Below the pieces are notes generated by a model, which worked only from the letters and a program-made list of their open reading frames with translations, had not been told where the DNA came from and did not search any database. From Aromatoleum tolulyticum (lineage in GTDB: Bacteria > Pseudomonadota > Gammaproteobacteria > Burkholderiales > Rhodocyclaceae), in assembly GCF_900156155.1 (NCBI RefSeq), contig NZ_FTMD01000012.1, positions 1 to 64,000 of the forward strand: a stretch of 64,000 nucleotides of DNA. Reading direction: 5' to 3'. A program made the position numbers and the translations under genes. Position 1 is the first letter of the stretch. Each line of letters opens with the position of its first letter. Below are positions 17,828 to 27,136 of the stretch, in pieces.

Positions 17828-18052
17828 TGGCTTATCCGGAGTGGCGGGATATGCATTTTAACCAGGCGCGGCGATTGCGCGCGTGCATTGCGCAACACCT
17901 GGCCGTACCCGCGGCGCTGCGCGGGTTTGGCGTCGCCGCGTGCCGGCTGGCACAATCGGGGTTCCGCCCGAGTGCGGGGCCGGCCGATGCCGGCGACGGA
18001 TCAACCTGCGAACCACGGAGGCGCCGCACGCAACGGAATGCGGCGCGCACAT

Positions 18053-18667
18053 ATGCCCGGTACCCTGATCATCATCACTGCGCCCTCCGGCGCCGGCAAG
18101 ACGACTCTCGTGCGGGGGCTGCTCGAACGCGACCCGCAGATGCACCTGTCGGTGTCCTACACCACGCGCGCGCCGCGCCCCGGCGAGCAGGATGGGCGCG
18201 AATACCATTTCGTGGACGTCGAGACCTTCCGCACCCTGCGCGACCGCGGCGAGTTTCTCGAATGGGCCGAGGTGCACGGAAACTACTATGCGACTTCCAG
18301 GGTCTGGTTGAAGGAGCAGATCGCCACCGGCCGCGACATCCTGCTCGAGATCGACTGGCAGGGCGCGCAGCAGGTGCGCCGCAGCTTTTCCGACGCCGTC
18401 GGGGTGTTCGTGCTGCCGCCCTCGGTGGATGCGCTGGAGTCGCGCCTGCGCGGGCGCGGCACCGACAGCGAGGACGTGATCGCACGCCGGCTGCTGGGCG
18501 CGCGCGGCGAGATGCGGCATGTGGCGGAATTCGACTACGTTATACTGAATGACGACCTGCAAAACGCCATCGATGATCTCGTGGCGGTGGTGCGTGCGTC
18601 GCGGCTGCGCTACGGCCGGCAGCGCCTGCGGCACCAGCAGTATTTCGATTTTCTTGAACAGGACTGA
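18053..18667 (+). CDS. gmk: Guanylate kinase
   Basis: This 204-residue enzyme phosphorylates GMP to GDP with ATP. It has the P-loop TAPSGAGKTT at residues 9-18, the GMP-binding segment SVSYTTRAPRPGEQDG and YHF, and the lid/DWQGAQQVR region. Length matches the family. ATG 18053 is the natural start with MPGTLIIITAPSGAGK. It is followed after three bases by rpoZ and then spoT, the classical gmk-rpoZ-spoT order that links guanine nucleotide supply with (p)ppGpp metabolism. Confidence 0.97.
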   Translation: MPGTLIIITAPSGAGKTTLVRGLLERDPQMHLSVSYTTRAPRPGEQDGREYHFVDVETFRTLRDRGEFLEWAEVHGNYYATSRVWLKEQIATGRDILLEIDWQGAQQVRRSFSDAVGVFVLPPSVDALESRLRGRGTDSEDVIARRLLGARGEMRHVAEFDYVILNDDLQNAIDDLVAVVRASRLRYGRQRLRHQQYFDFLEQD

Positions 18668-18670
18668 AAA

Positions 18671-18886
18671 ATGGCTCGTGTCACCATCGAGGATTGCCTC
18701 AAACGAATCCCCAACCGCTTCCAGCTGACCCTGGCCGCGACCTATCGCGCGCGCCAGATCACCATCGGTTCGACCCCGCAGGTCGAGATCGACAAGAGCG
18801 ACAAGGACAAGCCGACCGTGATCGCCCTGCGCGAGATCGCCGCCGGCAAGGTCGGCCTGGAAGTCCTCAATCGCGGGCAGGCCTGA
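18671..18886 (+). CDS. rpoZ: RNA polymerase omega subunit
   Basis: This 71-residue protein begins [19 protein letters not shown], the conserved N-terminus of omega, and contains [11 protein letters not shown]. Omega helps assemble the beta-prime subunit and forms part of a (p)ppGpp site on RNA polymerase. Its place between gmk and spoT is conserved in Proteobacteria. The length is slightly shorter than E. coli omega (91 residues), as is common in betaproteobacteria. Confidence 0.96.
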   Translation: MARVTIEDCLKRIPNRFQLTLAATYRARQITIGSTPQVEIDKSDKDKPTVIALREIAAGKVGLEVLNRGQA

Positions 18887-18918
18887 TCCCCGCGCGGGGA
18901 GCCGGGAGTCGTTCCGTC

Positions 18919-21123
18919 ATGGAAGCCGCCGCTGCGATTCCCGCCCCCGAACCTTTCCGTCCTCCCGCGTCGAGCGTGCTGTCGCTCGACTTCGCCGAGC
19001 TCAAGGCGAAGCTCGCGACCTACCTGAAGGCGGAGGACGTCGGCCGCGTCGAGGCGGCCTACCATTTTGCCGCGAGTGCCCACGAGGGGCAGTTCCGCAT
19101 CAGCGGCGACCCCTACATCTCGCATCCGGTCGCGGTCGCCGACATCGTCGCCGACTGGCACCTCGACCCGCAGGCGCTGATGGCCGCGCTCCTCCATGAC
19201 GTCATGGAGGACACCCACATCTCCAAGCAGGAGATCGCCGAGCGTTTCGGCAAGACCACCGCCGAGCTGGTCGATGGCCTCTCCAAGCTCGACAAGATCG
19301 AATTCCGCTCGCAGGAAGAGGCGCAGGCCGAGAACTTCCGCAAGATGCTGCTGGCGATGGCGAGCGACCTGCGCGTGATCCTGATCAAGCTCGCCGACCG
19401 CATGCACAACATGCGCACGCTGCATTGCGTGCGTCCCGCCAAGCGGCGGCGCATCGCCAGCGAGACGCTGGAGATCTACGCGCCGATCGCCAATCGCCTG
19501 GGTCTCAACAACCTCTATCGCGAACTGCAGGAACTGTCGTTCGAACACAAGTTCCCGATGCGCTACCGCGTGCTGTCGCGCGCGATCAAGGCGGCGCGCG
19601 GCAACCGGCGCGAGGTCGTCGGCAAGGTGCTGCAGTCGATCGAGGAACGCCTGCCGCAGTGGAACATCGCCGCCGAGGTGCGCGGTCGCGAGAAGCATCT
19701 CTTCTCGATCTATCGCAAGATGGCCGAGAAGCACCTGTCCTTCTCGCAGGTGCTGGATATCTACGGCTTCCGCGTCATCGTGCGCGACGTGCCGAGCTGC
19801 TACCTCGCGATCGGCGCGCTGCATTCGATGTTCAAGCCGGTGCCGGGTAAGTTCAAGGACTACATCGCGATTCCCAAGGCGAACGGCTACCAGTCGCTGC
19901 ACACGACGCTGATCGGCCCCTTCGGCACGCCGGTCGAGGTGCAGATCCGCACCGCCGAGATGCACCACATCGCCGAGAGCGGCGTCGCCTCGCACTGGTT
20001 GTACAAGGAAGACGAGAAGACGCTCACCGAGCTGCAGCAGAAGACCCACTCGTGGCTGCAGTCGCTGCTGGAGCTGCAATCGACCTCGGGCGAGGCGACC
20101 GAATTCCTCGAGCATGTGAAGATCGACCTGTTCCCGGGCGAGGTGTACGTGTTCACGCCCAAGGGCCGCATCCTGTCGCTGCTCAAGGGCTCCACGCCGG
20201 TCGACTTCGCGTACGCCGTGCATACCGACATCGGCAACCGCTGCGTCGCCTGCCGCATCAACGGCGACCTGATGCCGCTGCGCACCGAGCTCAGGAACGG
20301 CGACCAGATCGAGATCATCACCGCCGCGCACGCCAACCCCAACCCGGCGTGGCTCGCGTACGTGCGCACCGGCAAGGCGCGCGCGCAGATCCGGCATTTC
20401 CTCAAGGGCGCGCAGCAGGAGGAATCCGTGACGCTGGGCGAGCGCCTGCTCAACCAGGCCCTGCGTCCCCACGGCCTCACGCTGGGCCAGATCAGCACCT
20501 TCGCGTGGGAGCGCTTCCTGCGCGACCGCAGCATGCGCTCGAAGAAGGAAGTCTTCGCCGACATCGGGCTGGGCCGGCGCCTGCCGGTCATCGTCGCGCG
20601 CCGCCTCGCGCAGGCGCAGGACCTCGAATCCGGCCGTCCGGACGTCATCAAGCCCAAGCCCGCCGGCGCGATCCTGATCCGCGGCAGCGAGGGCATCGCG
20701 GTGCAGCTCGCGCGCTGCTGCCAGCCGATCCCGGGCGACCCGATCATCGGCGTGATCCGCAAGGGCCAAGGGCTGGAAGTGCACCTGCACGACTGTCAGG
20801 TCGTCTCGAAGGTGCGCGGCGACCGCGGACGCTGGGTGGATGTCGAATGGGAGGCCGGCGAGGACCGCCTGTTCGACGTCACCATCCGCGTCCTGACCAA
20901 GAACGTGCGCGGGGTGCTCGCGCGCGTCGCCAGCGCGATCGCCGACGCCGATTGCAACATCCAGAACGTGTCGATGGACAACGAGCAGGGCGGCCTGTAC
21001 ACGGCGATGAACCTGACCGTGCAGGTGCGCGACCGCATGCATCTCGCGCACGTGATGCGCGGCGTGCGGCGCGTGCCGGAAGTCGTGCGCATCGCGCGCA
21101 TGAAGAGCGACGTGCGCGTCTGA
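18919..21123 (+). CDS. spoT: Bifunctional (p)ppGpp synthetase/hydrolase SpoT
   Basis: This 734-residue protein has an intact HD hydrolase domain (LLHDVMEDT at ~91-99). Its synthetase domain carries YGFRVIVRD (~280) and the substrate loop KANGYQSLHTT (~320). A TGS domain (VYVFTPKGRI, ~408) and a C-terminal ACT domain (~660-734) follow. Both catalytic halves look complete, so it should make and degrade (p)ppGpp. It follows rpoZ after 32 bp. ATG 18919 was chosen as the first in-frame start after the rpoZ stop; longer frames would overlap rpoZ. Confidence 0.95.
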   Translation: MEAAAAIPAPEPFRPPASSVLSLDFAELKAKLATYLKAEDVGRVEAAYHFAASAHEGQFRISGDPYISHPVAVADIVADWHLDPQALMAALLHDVMEDTHISKQEIAERFGKTTAELVDGLSKLDKIEFRSQEEAQAENFRKMLLAMASDLRVILIKLADRMHNMRTLHCVRPAKRRRIASETLEIYAPIANRLGLNNLYRELQELSFEHKFPMRYRVLSRAIKAARGNRREVVGKVLQSIEERLPQWNIAAEVRGREKHLFSIYRKMAEKHLSFSQVLDIYGFRVIVRDVPSCYLAIGALHSMFKPVPGKFKDYIAIPKANGYQSLHTTLIGPFGTPVEVQIRTAEMHHIAESGVASHWLYKEDEKTLTELQQKTHSWLQSLLELQSTSGEATEFLEHVKIDLFPGEVYVFTPKGRILSLLKGSTPVDFAYAVHTDIGNRCVACRINGDLMPLRTELRNGDQIEIITAAHANPNPAWLAYVRTGKARAQIRHFLKGAQQEESVTLGERLLNQALRPHGLTLGQISTFAWERFLRDRSMRSKKEVFADIGLGRRLPVIVARRLAQAQDLESGRPDVIKPKPAGAILIRGSEGIAVQLARCCQPIPGDPIIGVIRKGQGLEVHLHDCQVVSKVRGDRGRWVDVEWEAGEDRLFDVTIRVLTKNVRGVLARVASAIADADCNIQNVSMDNEQGGLYTAMNLTVQVRDRMHLAHVMRGVRRVPEVVRIARMKSDVRV

Positions 21124-21130
21124 GACCGGT

Positions 21131-22231
21131 ATGTCCGAGCCGCACTCCGGCGCCGGCGGCGACCGCCGCATCCCCGTCACGCTGCTGACCGGCTTTCTCG
21201 GCGCCGGCAAGACGACGCTGCTCAACCATCTGCTGCGCGAGCCCGCGATGGCGCGCGCCGCGGTGCTGATCAACGAGTTCGGCGAGGTCGCGGTCGATCA
21301 CCACCTCGTCGACAAGGTCGACGAGACGCTCGTCGTGCTCGACTCCGGCTGCGTGTGCTGCAGCGTGCAGGGCGACCTCGTGAAGGCGCTGAAGAACCTC
21401 TTCATGCGCGCGCTGCGGCGCGAGATTCCCGGCCTCGAGCGCGTGCTGGTCGAGACGACCGGACTGGCCGACCCGGCGCCGGTCATCTACACCCTGATGC
21501 AGGAGCCCTTCATCGCCGAGCGCTACCGCTGCGACGGCGTGATCACCGCGGTGGACGCGACGCACGGGCAGGGTCAGCTCGACCATCACCGCGAGGCCGT
21601 GCGCCAGGCGGCGATGGCCGACCGCCTGCTGCTGACCAAATGCGACCTCGCCAGCGCGGACCAGCGCGCGGCGCTCGCGGCGCGGCTCGCGACGCTGAAC
21701 CCGGGCGCGCAGCAGATCGAGGTGTTCCGCGGCGAGGTGCCGGTGTCGGCGGTGTCGGGCTGCGGCCTGTACGACCCGGCGGGCAAGATCCCCGACGTCG
21801 CGCGCTGGCTCGGCGACGAGCGCGTGCGCGCGCAGGCGGCCGCGGCGCCGGCATGGCGCAGGCCGGGGGCGAAGTCCGCCGCCGTGCCGGGTCACGAGGC
21901 GCGTCATGACGACCATGTCACGAGCTACGTGCTGCGCTTCGACGAGCCGCTCGACTGGCTGGGCTTCTCCGATGGCCTCGGCCTGATCCTGCAGGTGTAT
22001 GGCGCGCGCATCCTGCGCATCAAGGGCCTGCTCAACGTCGCCGGCGATCCGCTGCCGCGCGTCGTGCAGTGCGTGCAGCACGTCGCCTATCCGACCAGCA
22101 GCCTGCCCGCGTGGCCCGAAGGCCCGCCCTACGACGACCGCCGGAGCCGCCTCGTGTTCATCGTGCGCGACCTGCCGCGCGACGAGGTCGTGAACATCCT
22201 GTCGAGTTTCTGCGGCCAGATGCCGGCGTAG
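21131..22231 (+). CDS. CobW/P47K-family metal-chaperone GTPase
   Basis: This 366-residue protein has the Walker A motif LTGFLGAGKTTLLN (~residues 18-31) and the metal-binding signature GCVCCSVQGDL (CxCC, ~residue 75), with ETTGLADPAPV after it. The C-terminal CobW domain ends the protein. COG0523 GTPases deliver zinc, cobalt or other metals to client enzymes. A histidine-rich stretch (VPGHEARHDDHV, ~residue 255) may bind metal. It begins seven bases after spoT, but no metal-responsive site or client gene is adjacent, so the metal cannot be assigned. Confidence 0.88.
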   Translation: MSEPHSGAGGDRRIPVTLLTGFLGAGKTTLLNHLLREPAMARAAVLINEFGEVAVDHHLVDKVDETLVVLDSGCVCCSVQGDLVKALKNLFMRALRREIPGLERVLVETTGLADPAPVIYTLMQEPFIAERYRCDGVITAVDATHGQGQLDHHREAVRQAAMADRLLLTKCDLASADQRAALAARLATLNPGAQQIEVFRGEVPVSAVSGCGLYDPAGKIPDVARWLGDERVRAQAAAAPAWRRPGAKSAAVPGHEARHDDHVTSYVLRFDEPLDWLGFSDGLGLILQVYGARILRIKGLLNVAGDPLPRVVQCVQHVAYPTSSLPAWPEGPPYDDRRSRLVFIVRDLPRDEVVNILSSFCGQMPA

Positions 22232-22268
22232 TGCGCTCCCGCAAGCGCCACCTGCGCTCGGAGGGCGC

Positions 22269-23702
22269 TCACCGCTGCTGCGTCGCAAGCTCCCCGAGCG
22301 TCATCAGCGCGTGCACGTGGCGGTCCGAGAACGGATAGCAGCCCGACAGCCGCAGGTGCCGCGTGTAGCGCCCGCCGGGCGAGAACAGCTGCCCAGGCGT
22401 GATGCTGATGCCGCGCGCGAGCGCGGTGTCGAACAGGCGGTTCGAGTCGCAGCCCGCGGGCAACTGCACCCACAGCAGGAAGCCGCCGGTCGGCCGCGTG
22501 GCCTGCGTGCCGGCGGGGAAGGCGCTGTCGATCAGTCCGCGCAGGCGTTCGACCTGCCCGGCGTAGGTGCGCCGCAGGCGGCGCAGGTGCTGCGCGTAGC
22601 CGCCGTTTTCGAGGAATACGCCGAGCGCCTCGCACAGCAGCGCGGGCTGCGACACCGACGAACAGAACTTGAGGTCGTTGAGTTCGCGCCGGAAGCGTCC
22701 GCCTTCCATCCAGCCGACGCGGAAGCCCGGCGCCAGCGTTTTCGTGTAGGACGCGCACACGATCACCCAGCCGTCGCGGTCGAAGGCCTTCGCGGCCGGC
22801 TGCAGCGGCGTCGCGTACTGCAGCTCGGCGTACAGCGCGTCCTCGATCACCGGCACGCGGTACTCGTTCGCGAGTTCGGCCAGCCGCCGCTTGCCTTCGA
22901 CCGGCATGCTGGTGCCGAGCGGATTGTGCACGTTGGGCATGGCCACGACCGCCTGCACGCGCTTCTCCGACAGCAGCAGCTCCAGCGCATCGAGCGACAT
23001 GCCGGTCTCGGGGTGCGTCGGCACCTCGATGGTCTTCAGCCCCAGGCGCTCGGCGAGCGGGATCAGGTTGAAGTAGGTCGGCGACTCCAGCGCGATCGTG
23101 TCGCCGGGGCGCGTCACCGTGCGCAAGGCGAACTGCAGCGCCTCCATGCAGCCGTTGGTGAGGATGATGTCCTCGGGTGCCAGCGTCATCGCCAGGTCCT
23201 GCGCATGGCGGCAGATCTCGCGCCGCAGCAGCAGCGATCCGGGCGGCAGGCTGTAGTCGGACAGCAGCTCCGGCCGCCGCCGTGCGAGATCCGAGACGAG
23301 CCGCCCGAGGCGCTCGCCGGGATAGAAGGTGCTGCCCTTGGGGCAGGCGAGCGAGAGGTCGATGGTGTCGGGATTCGCCTGCGCGGCGACGACGCGGCTG
23401 ATCTGGTCGAGGACTTCGGCCTGCGCGGATTTCGCCTGCGTGCTGGCGGGCGCGAAGCGCGGGGCCGCGGGCGTCGGCAGGCGCGAGCGCACGAAATAGC
23501 CCGACTGCGGCCGCGCCTCGATCAGGCCGTGCGCCTCGAGCTGGCGGTAGGCCGCGAGCACGGTGTTGATGCTCAGTCCGCGGCTCTTCGCCGCCTCGCG
23601 CACCGAGGGCAGGCGTTCGCCGCTGGCGAGGCGCCCGTCCGTCATCGCGTGACGCAGCTCCAGTGCGAGGGACTGATAGAGCGGCTGGCTGTCGTCGAGC
23701 AT
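22269..23702 (-). CDS. MocR-family regulator: GntR HTH fused to class I aminotransferase fold
   Basis: This 477-residue protein has an N-terminal GntR winged helix (about residues 8-75, RLPSVREAAKSRGLSINTVLA). The PLP-binding aminotransferase-like domain carries the lysine segment SYTKTLAPGFRVGW at about residue 305. MocR proteins use PLP or PLP-amine adducts as effectors and typically control an adjacent divergent gene. Here that neighbour is the LysE-family exporter, 163 bp away. ATG 23702 (MLDDSQPLYQSL) gives a normal distance to the HTH; the 23-residue upstream extension is unlikely. Confidence 0.9.
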   Translation of the reverse strand: MLDDSQPLYQSLALELRHAMTDGRLASGERLPSVREAAKSRGLSINTVLAAYRQLEAHGLIEARPQSGYFVRSRLPTPAAPRFAPASTQAKSAQAEVLDQISRVVAAQANPDTIDLSLACPKGSTFYPGERLGRLVSDLARRRPELLSDYSLPPGSLLLRREICRHAQDLAMTLAPEDIILTNGCMEALQFALRTVTRPGDTIALESPTYFNLIPLAERLGLKTIEVPTHPETGMSLDALELLLSEKRVQAVVAMPNVHNPLGTSMPVEGKRRLAELANEYRVPVIEDALYAELQYATPLQPAAKAFDRDGWVIVCASYTKTLAPGFRVGWMEGGRFRRELNDLKFCSSVSQPALLCEALGVFLENGGYAQHLRRLRRTYAGQVERLRGLIDSAFPAGTQATRPTGGFLLWVQLPAGCDSNRLFDTALARGISITPGQLFSPGGRYTRHLRLSGCYPFSDRHVHALMTLGELATQQR

Positions 23703-23865
23703 GTCGGGCCTCCGGGGGCGATGGGTGCAGTCTGTGCCGTGAATGACGGGTACAGTCGTGCTTGCGGGCAACTGTATCCAGTATATGCGACGTTCTCTGG
23801 AGCTGTAACCGTCGAGCGTGAATCCCTATCCTTGATGGCGTGAAACTCAGCCCGGAGGAGGCGCC

Positions 23866-24465
23866 ATGTTCGATCTGCCCCTGATGACCTACGTGGTCAC
23901 GATGTCCGTCACGCCCGGACCGAACAACCTCATGCTCGCCGCGAGCGGCGTCAATTTCGGCTTCCGCCGGACCCTGCCGCACATGCTGGGCGTGAGCATC
24001 GGCCACGGCGTGCAGGTGGTGCTCGTCGCGAGCCTGCTGGCGTGGATCATGGTGTGGCTCGAGGCGCTGCGGGTGCCGCTCGTGATCGCCGGCTGTGCCT
24101 ACCTGCTGTGGCTCGCGTGGCGCCAGGCGCGCGCCGGCGAGCCGGCATCGCGCGGCCAGGCGCGTCCGCTGGGTTTCTTCGGCGCCGCGCTGTTCCAGTG
24201 GGTCAATCCCAAGGCGTGGATGATGGTGCTCAACGTGGCGATCCTGTTCCTGCCACGTGGCAGCGGCTGGCAGGCGGCGGCGGAACTCGCGTGGTGGTGC
24301 GCCGTCGTCAACCTGCCGTGCATCGCGCTGTGGGCGCTCGCGGGCGACCGCATGGGCGTGTTCCTGAAGAGCGCCGTCGCGCTGCGCGCCTTCAACTGGA
24401 CGATGGCCGCCTTGCTCGGGGCGACCGCGGCGTGGATCCTGATCGACGAACTGGTGTCGAAGTAA
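23866..24465 (+). CDS. LysE/RhtB-family amino-acid exporter
   Basis: This 199-residue membrane protein has six hydrophobic segments and the N-terminal family signature MSVTPGPNNLMLAASG (~residues 13-28). QWVNPKAWMMVLN lies near residue 108. The family exports amino acids or homoserine lactone-like compounds across the inner membrane. It is divergent from the MocR regulator, which is its likely controller; the shared intergenic region is 163 bp. The substrate is unknown. Confidence 0.9.
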   Translation: MFDLPLMTYVVTMSVTPGPNNLMLAASGVNFGFRRTLPHMLGVSIGHGVQVVLVASLLAWIMVWLEALRVPLVIAGCAYLLWLAWRQARAGEPASRGQARPLGFFGAALFQWVNPKAWMMVLNVAILFLPRGSGWQAAAELAWWCAVVNLPCIALWALAGDRMGVFLKSAVALRAFNWTMAALLGATAAWILIDELVSK

Positions 24466-24552
24466 AGCGAAGGAATCCCGTTTTGCGCGCGCGCATTGGC
24501 GGTCGCCGTCCGGGGCGTCTACAATGCGTCGCCTTGTACCGGGAGAGAATAG

Positions 24553-24741
24553 ATGGCGATGTACGAATCGGAGCACACCAAGTTCATGCGCGAGTGGCTG
24601 GAAAAGCACCCGAAGGAACTCGACGAGCAGAAGAAGGGCCGTGCCCTGTGGTGGGACAAGCCGCAGGATGTGGCGACCCAGGCGCGCTACGACGAGTCGA
24701 GCGTGCCGGTGAAGGGCTACTACTACGACACTAACCACTGA
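24553..24741 (+). CDS. DUF3460 small protein
   Basis: This 62-residue soluble protein (MAMYESEHTKFMREWL..., containing KGRALWWDKPQD and KGYYYDTNH) matches the DUF3460 family, which is largely confined to betaproteobacteria. It has no membrane segment or signal. The upstream sequence GGGAGAGAA is a good ribosome-binding site. The function is unknown; the family gives taxonomic support for a betaproteobacterial host. Confidence 0.88.
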   Translation: MAMYESEHTKFMREWLEKHPKELDEQKKGRALWWDKPQDVATQARYDESSVPVKGYYYDTNH

Positions 24742-24774
24742 TTCGTCCGCCGCGCACGCGTCCGTCCGCGCCGC

Positions 24775-26220
24775 GTGCGTCCCGTCCTGCGGGAATCCGC
24801 CCTGTCCCTCGCCTGCGTGTCGCTGCCTGACTCACTGGTCCTGATCGACGTCGAAACCACCGGCGCGAATCCGTTGCGCGACCGCGTCACGGAGATCGCC
24901 GTGCTGCGCATCGAGCGCGGCGAGCTGGTCGAGCGCTGGGAGACCCTGGTCAATCCCGAATGCCCGATTCCGCCGCTGATCCAGCGGCTGGTCGGCATCA
25001 CCGACGCGATGGTGGCCGATGCGCCGACCTTCGCGGCGGTCGCCGACGAGGTGCGCGCCCGTCTCGGCGGCGCCGTGTTCGTCGCGCACAACGCGCGCTT
25101 CGACTACGGCTTCATCCGCAGCGAATTCGCGCGCATCGAGCAGACCTTCGATGCGCCGGTGCTATGCACCGTGAAGCTGTCGCGCGCGCTGTACCCCGAG
25201 CATCACCGCCACGGCCTCGACGCGCTGATCGAGCGCCACGGCTTCACCTGCGGCGCGCGCCACCGCGCGATGGGCGACACCGAGGTGCTGTGGCAGTTCG
25301 CCCGCCTCGTCACCGATTCCTTCGCGCCCGACGTGCTCGCGCGCGCCGTCGAGCGCGCGATGAAGCGCCCCGCGCGCGCGGCCGAGCTGCCCGAGGGCGT
25401 GCTCGAGGGGCTGCCCGAGTCGCCGGGCCTGTATTACCTCTACGGCGACAACGACCAGTTGCTCTACCTCGGCCGCAGCGCCTGCCTGCGCGCGCGCGTC
25501 ATGGAACACTTCGCGCCCGGCGTGAAGGGCAAGGACGCGGAGCTCGCGCAGCGCGTGCGCCGCGTCGACTGGGAGGAGTGCGCCGGCGAGCTGACCGCGA
25601 CGCTGCGCGAGACGGAGTTCCTGCGCCGCCGCTGCCCGCAGTACAACCGCGCCGCGGGCGGCCCGGACGTCTTCGGCCTGCAGTATGTGCCGGGCCGCAA
25701 GCGTCCCCCCATCCTCGAACGCGTGCCGCTTGCCGGGAGCGACCCGGCGGCATGGGGCGACGTGCATGGTACCTTCCGCACGAAGAAGGAAGCCGACAAC
25801 CTGCTGCGCGAACTCGCGCAGGCCTACCAGCTGTGTCTCAGGCGTCTGGGGCTGGAAGCGGGCAAGGACGGACCCTGTTCGGCCCATGCTGCGAAACGCT
25901 GCGCGGGGGTGTGCGCCGGCAAGGAGAGCATCGCGGCGCACGACGAGCGCCTGCTCGGCGCGCTCGGGGCGGTGAAGCTGCGCCCATGGCCGTGGGCGGG
26001 CGCGGTGATCATCGCGGAGCGCTGCCCGCACAGCGGCAGCGAGGCCTGGCACGTGTTCGACCGCTGGTGCCTGCTGGGCTCCGCCGACAGCGCGCAGGCG
26101 CTCGAAGCCTTGCGCGCGGAACAGCCGCCGCGCCGCTTCGACATGGACATCTACCGCATTCTGGTGCGCTGGCTTGCCGCGGACGGCAACCGCGACCGCG
26201 TGACGCCGCTCGCCGCCTGA
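24775..26220 (+). CDS. DEDDh exonuclease fused to GIY-YIG nuclease (Cho-like)
   Basis: The 481-residue protein starts at GTG 24775; GTG codons a little downstream are alternatives. The N-terminal half is a DNA polymerase III epsilon-type 3'-5' exonuclease with LIDVETTGANP (~24), AHNARFDYGF (~102) and HRAMGDTEV (~163). The second half resembles the UvrC/Cho GIY-YIG nuclease, with SPGLYYLYGDNDQLLYLG (~221). The same architecture occurs in other proteobacteria as a predicted excision-repair nuclease. It follows the DUF3460 gene and precedes the convergent Crp/Fnr gene. Confidence 0.87.
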   Translation: MRPVLRESALSLACVSLPDSLVLIDVETTGANPLRDRVTEIAVLRIERGELVERWETLVNPECPIPPLIQRLVGITDAMVADAPTFAAVADEVRARLGGAVFVAHNARFDYGFIRSEFARIEQTFDAPVLCTVKLSRALYPEHHRHGLDALIERHGFTCGARHRAMGDTEVLWQFARLVTDSFAPDVLARAVERAMKRPARAAELPEGVLEGLPESPGLYYLYGDNDQLLYLGRSACLRARVMEHFAPGVKGKDAELAQRVRRVDWEECAGELTATLRETEFLRRRCPQYNRAAGGPDVFGLQYVPGRKRPPILERVPLAGSDPAAWGDVHGTFRTKKEADNLLRELAQAYQLCLRRLGLEAGKDGPCSAHAAKRCAGVCAGKESIAAHDERLLGALGAVKLRPWPWAGAVIIAERCPHSGSEAWHVFDRWCLLGSADSAQALEALRAEQPPRRFDMDIYRILVRWLAADGNRDRVTPLAA

Positions 26221-26236
26221 AGCGGCCCACCCGCGG

Positions 26237-26917
26237 TCAGGCGGCGATGCGCTCGAGCTGCAGGCGGTTCGTGAGGGTGATCGCGCGGCGTCCGCGCGGT
26301 ACGATGAAGCCGTCGCGCCGCAGCCGGTTCAGCACCCGCGAGAAGGTTTCGGGCGTCAGGTTGAGTTGCGACGCGATCGTCTGTTTGTCGCATGGAAGAT
26401 GCACCTCGCCGTCCTCGCTGCCGGCATGCTGCACGAGGTAGTGCGCGACGCGCTGCGTGCTGCTGCGCTGCGTGCATTGCTCCATCCCGTCGACCAGTTC
26501 GCGCATGCGCTCGGAAAGCCGCGCCATCAAAGCCATCGCGAAGGCCGGCTGCGCCGCCATTGCCGCCTGCAGCGCGCTGCGCTGGACGTGCAGCACGATA
26601 CTGTTGCGCGTGGCCTGTGCCGCGAGGCTCTGACAGCTGTCGCTGAAGATGTTCTCTTCGCAGAAGGTGTCGACCGGACCGGCGAGCCGCACGACCTTTT
26701 CCGCGCCCGCGCTGGAGATCAGGAATAATTTGATTTCGCCTTCGAGCACGAGGTACATGCCGCCGGGCTCCGCTCCGCGATGCATGAGCATCTCGCCGCG
26801 TGATACGCGCTGCGAGCGCACGCCGTGGGCGAGTCGCCCCAGCGCGGCCGTATCGAGTCGATCGAAGGGCTCGATGCGGGCGAGGATCTGAACGGTCTGG
26901 ACCTGGATCGTGTTCAT
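26237..26917 (-). CDS. Crp/Fnr-family regulator without the Fe-S cysteine motif
   Basis: This 226-residue protein has a cyclic-nucleotide-binding-like sensory domain (GEMLMHRGAEPGGMYLVLEGEIKLF, split here as residues ~40-66) and a C-terminal HTH (TIASQLNLTPETFSRVLNRL, ~170-190). The recognition helix has E-T-x-S-R, as in FNR, predicting binding to TTGAy-N4-rTCAA; such a box lies before napF. The N-terminus lacks the cysteine cluster that holds the FNR [4Fe-4S] centre, so DNR/NNR-like sensing of NO via haem is more likely than direct O2 sensing. ATG 26917 was chosen over 26962. It is divergent from narX. Confidence 0.88.
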   Translation of the reverse strand: MNTIQVQTVQILARIEPFDRLDTAALGRLAHGVRSQRVSRGEMLMHRGAEPGGMYLVLEGEIKLFLISSAGAEKVVRLAGPVDTFCEENIFSDSCQSLAAQATRNSIVLHVQRSALQAAMAAQPAFAMALMARLSERMRELVDGMEQCTQRSSTQRVAHYLVQHAGSEDGEVHLPCDKQTIASQLNLTPETFSRVLNRLRRDGFIVPRGRRAITLTNRLQLERIAA

Positions 26918-27029
26918 GGCAGGAAGCTCCCTGGGCGTCATGATGCGGGGTCGGGCCGACATTCTTCCGCAAGTGTAGATGCAGAAAACCTGATGATCCT
27001 AGTGGCATATGCCTCACTCTGCCGTCGAC

Positions 27030-27045
27030 TACCACTTCAGAGGTA
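27030..27045. promoter_or_regulatory. NarL/NarP-type 7-2-7 heptamer pair
   Basis: TACCACT-TC-AGAGGTA fits the inverted heptamer arrangement recognised by NarL/NarP (TACyymT-N2-AkrrGTA), with one mismatch in the left half and none in the right. It lies between the divergent Crp/Fnr and narX genes, about 92 bp before the narX start, which suggests autoregulation of narXL or control of the regulator gene. Confidence 0.5.
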
Positions 27046-27136
27046 TTGGTGGTAAGAGGAAAGTGTCGGATTTTCATGGAGTTTTTTCGACCGGGTAATA
27101 TCCGGTTACGGATCGGGGTATATGGAGGTATCTCCC

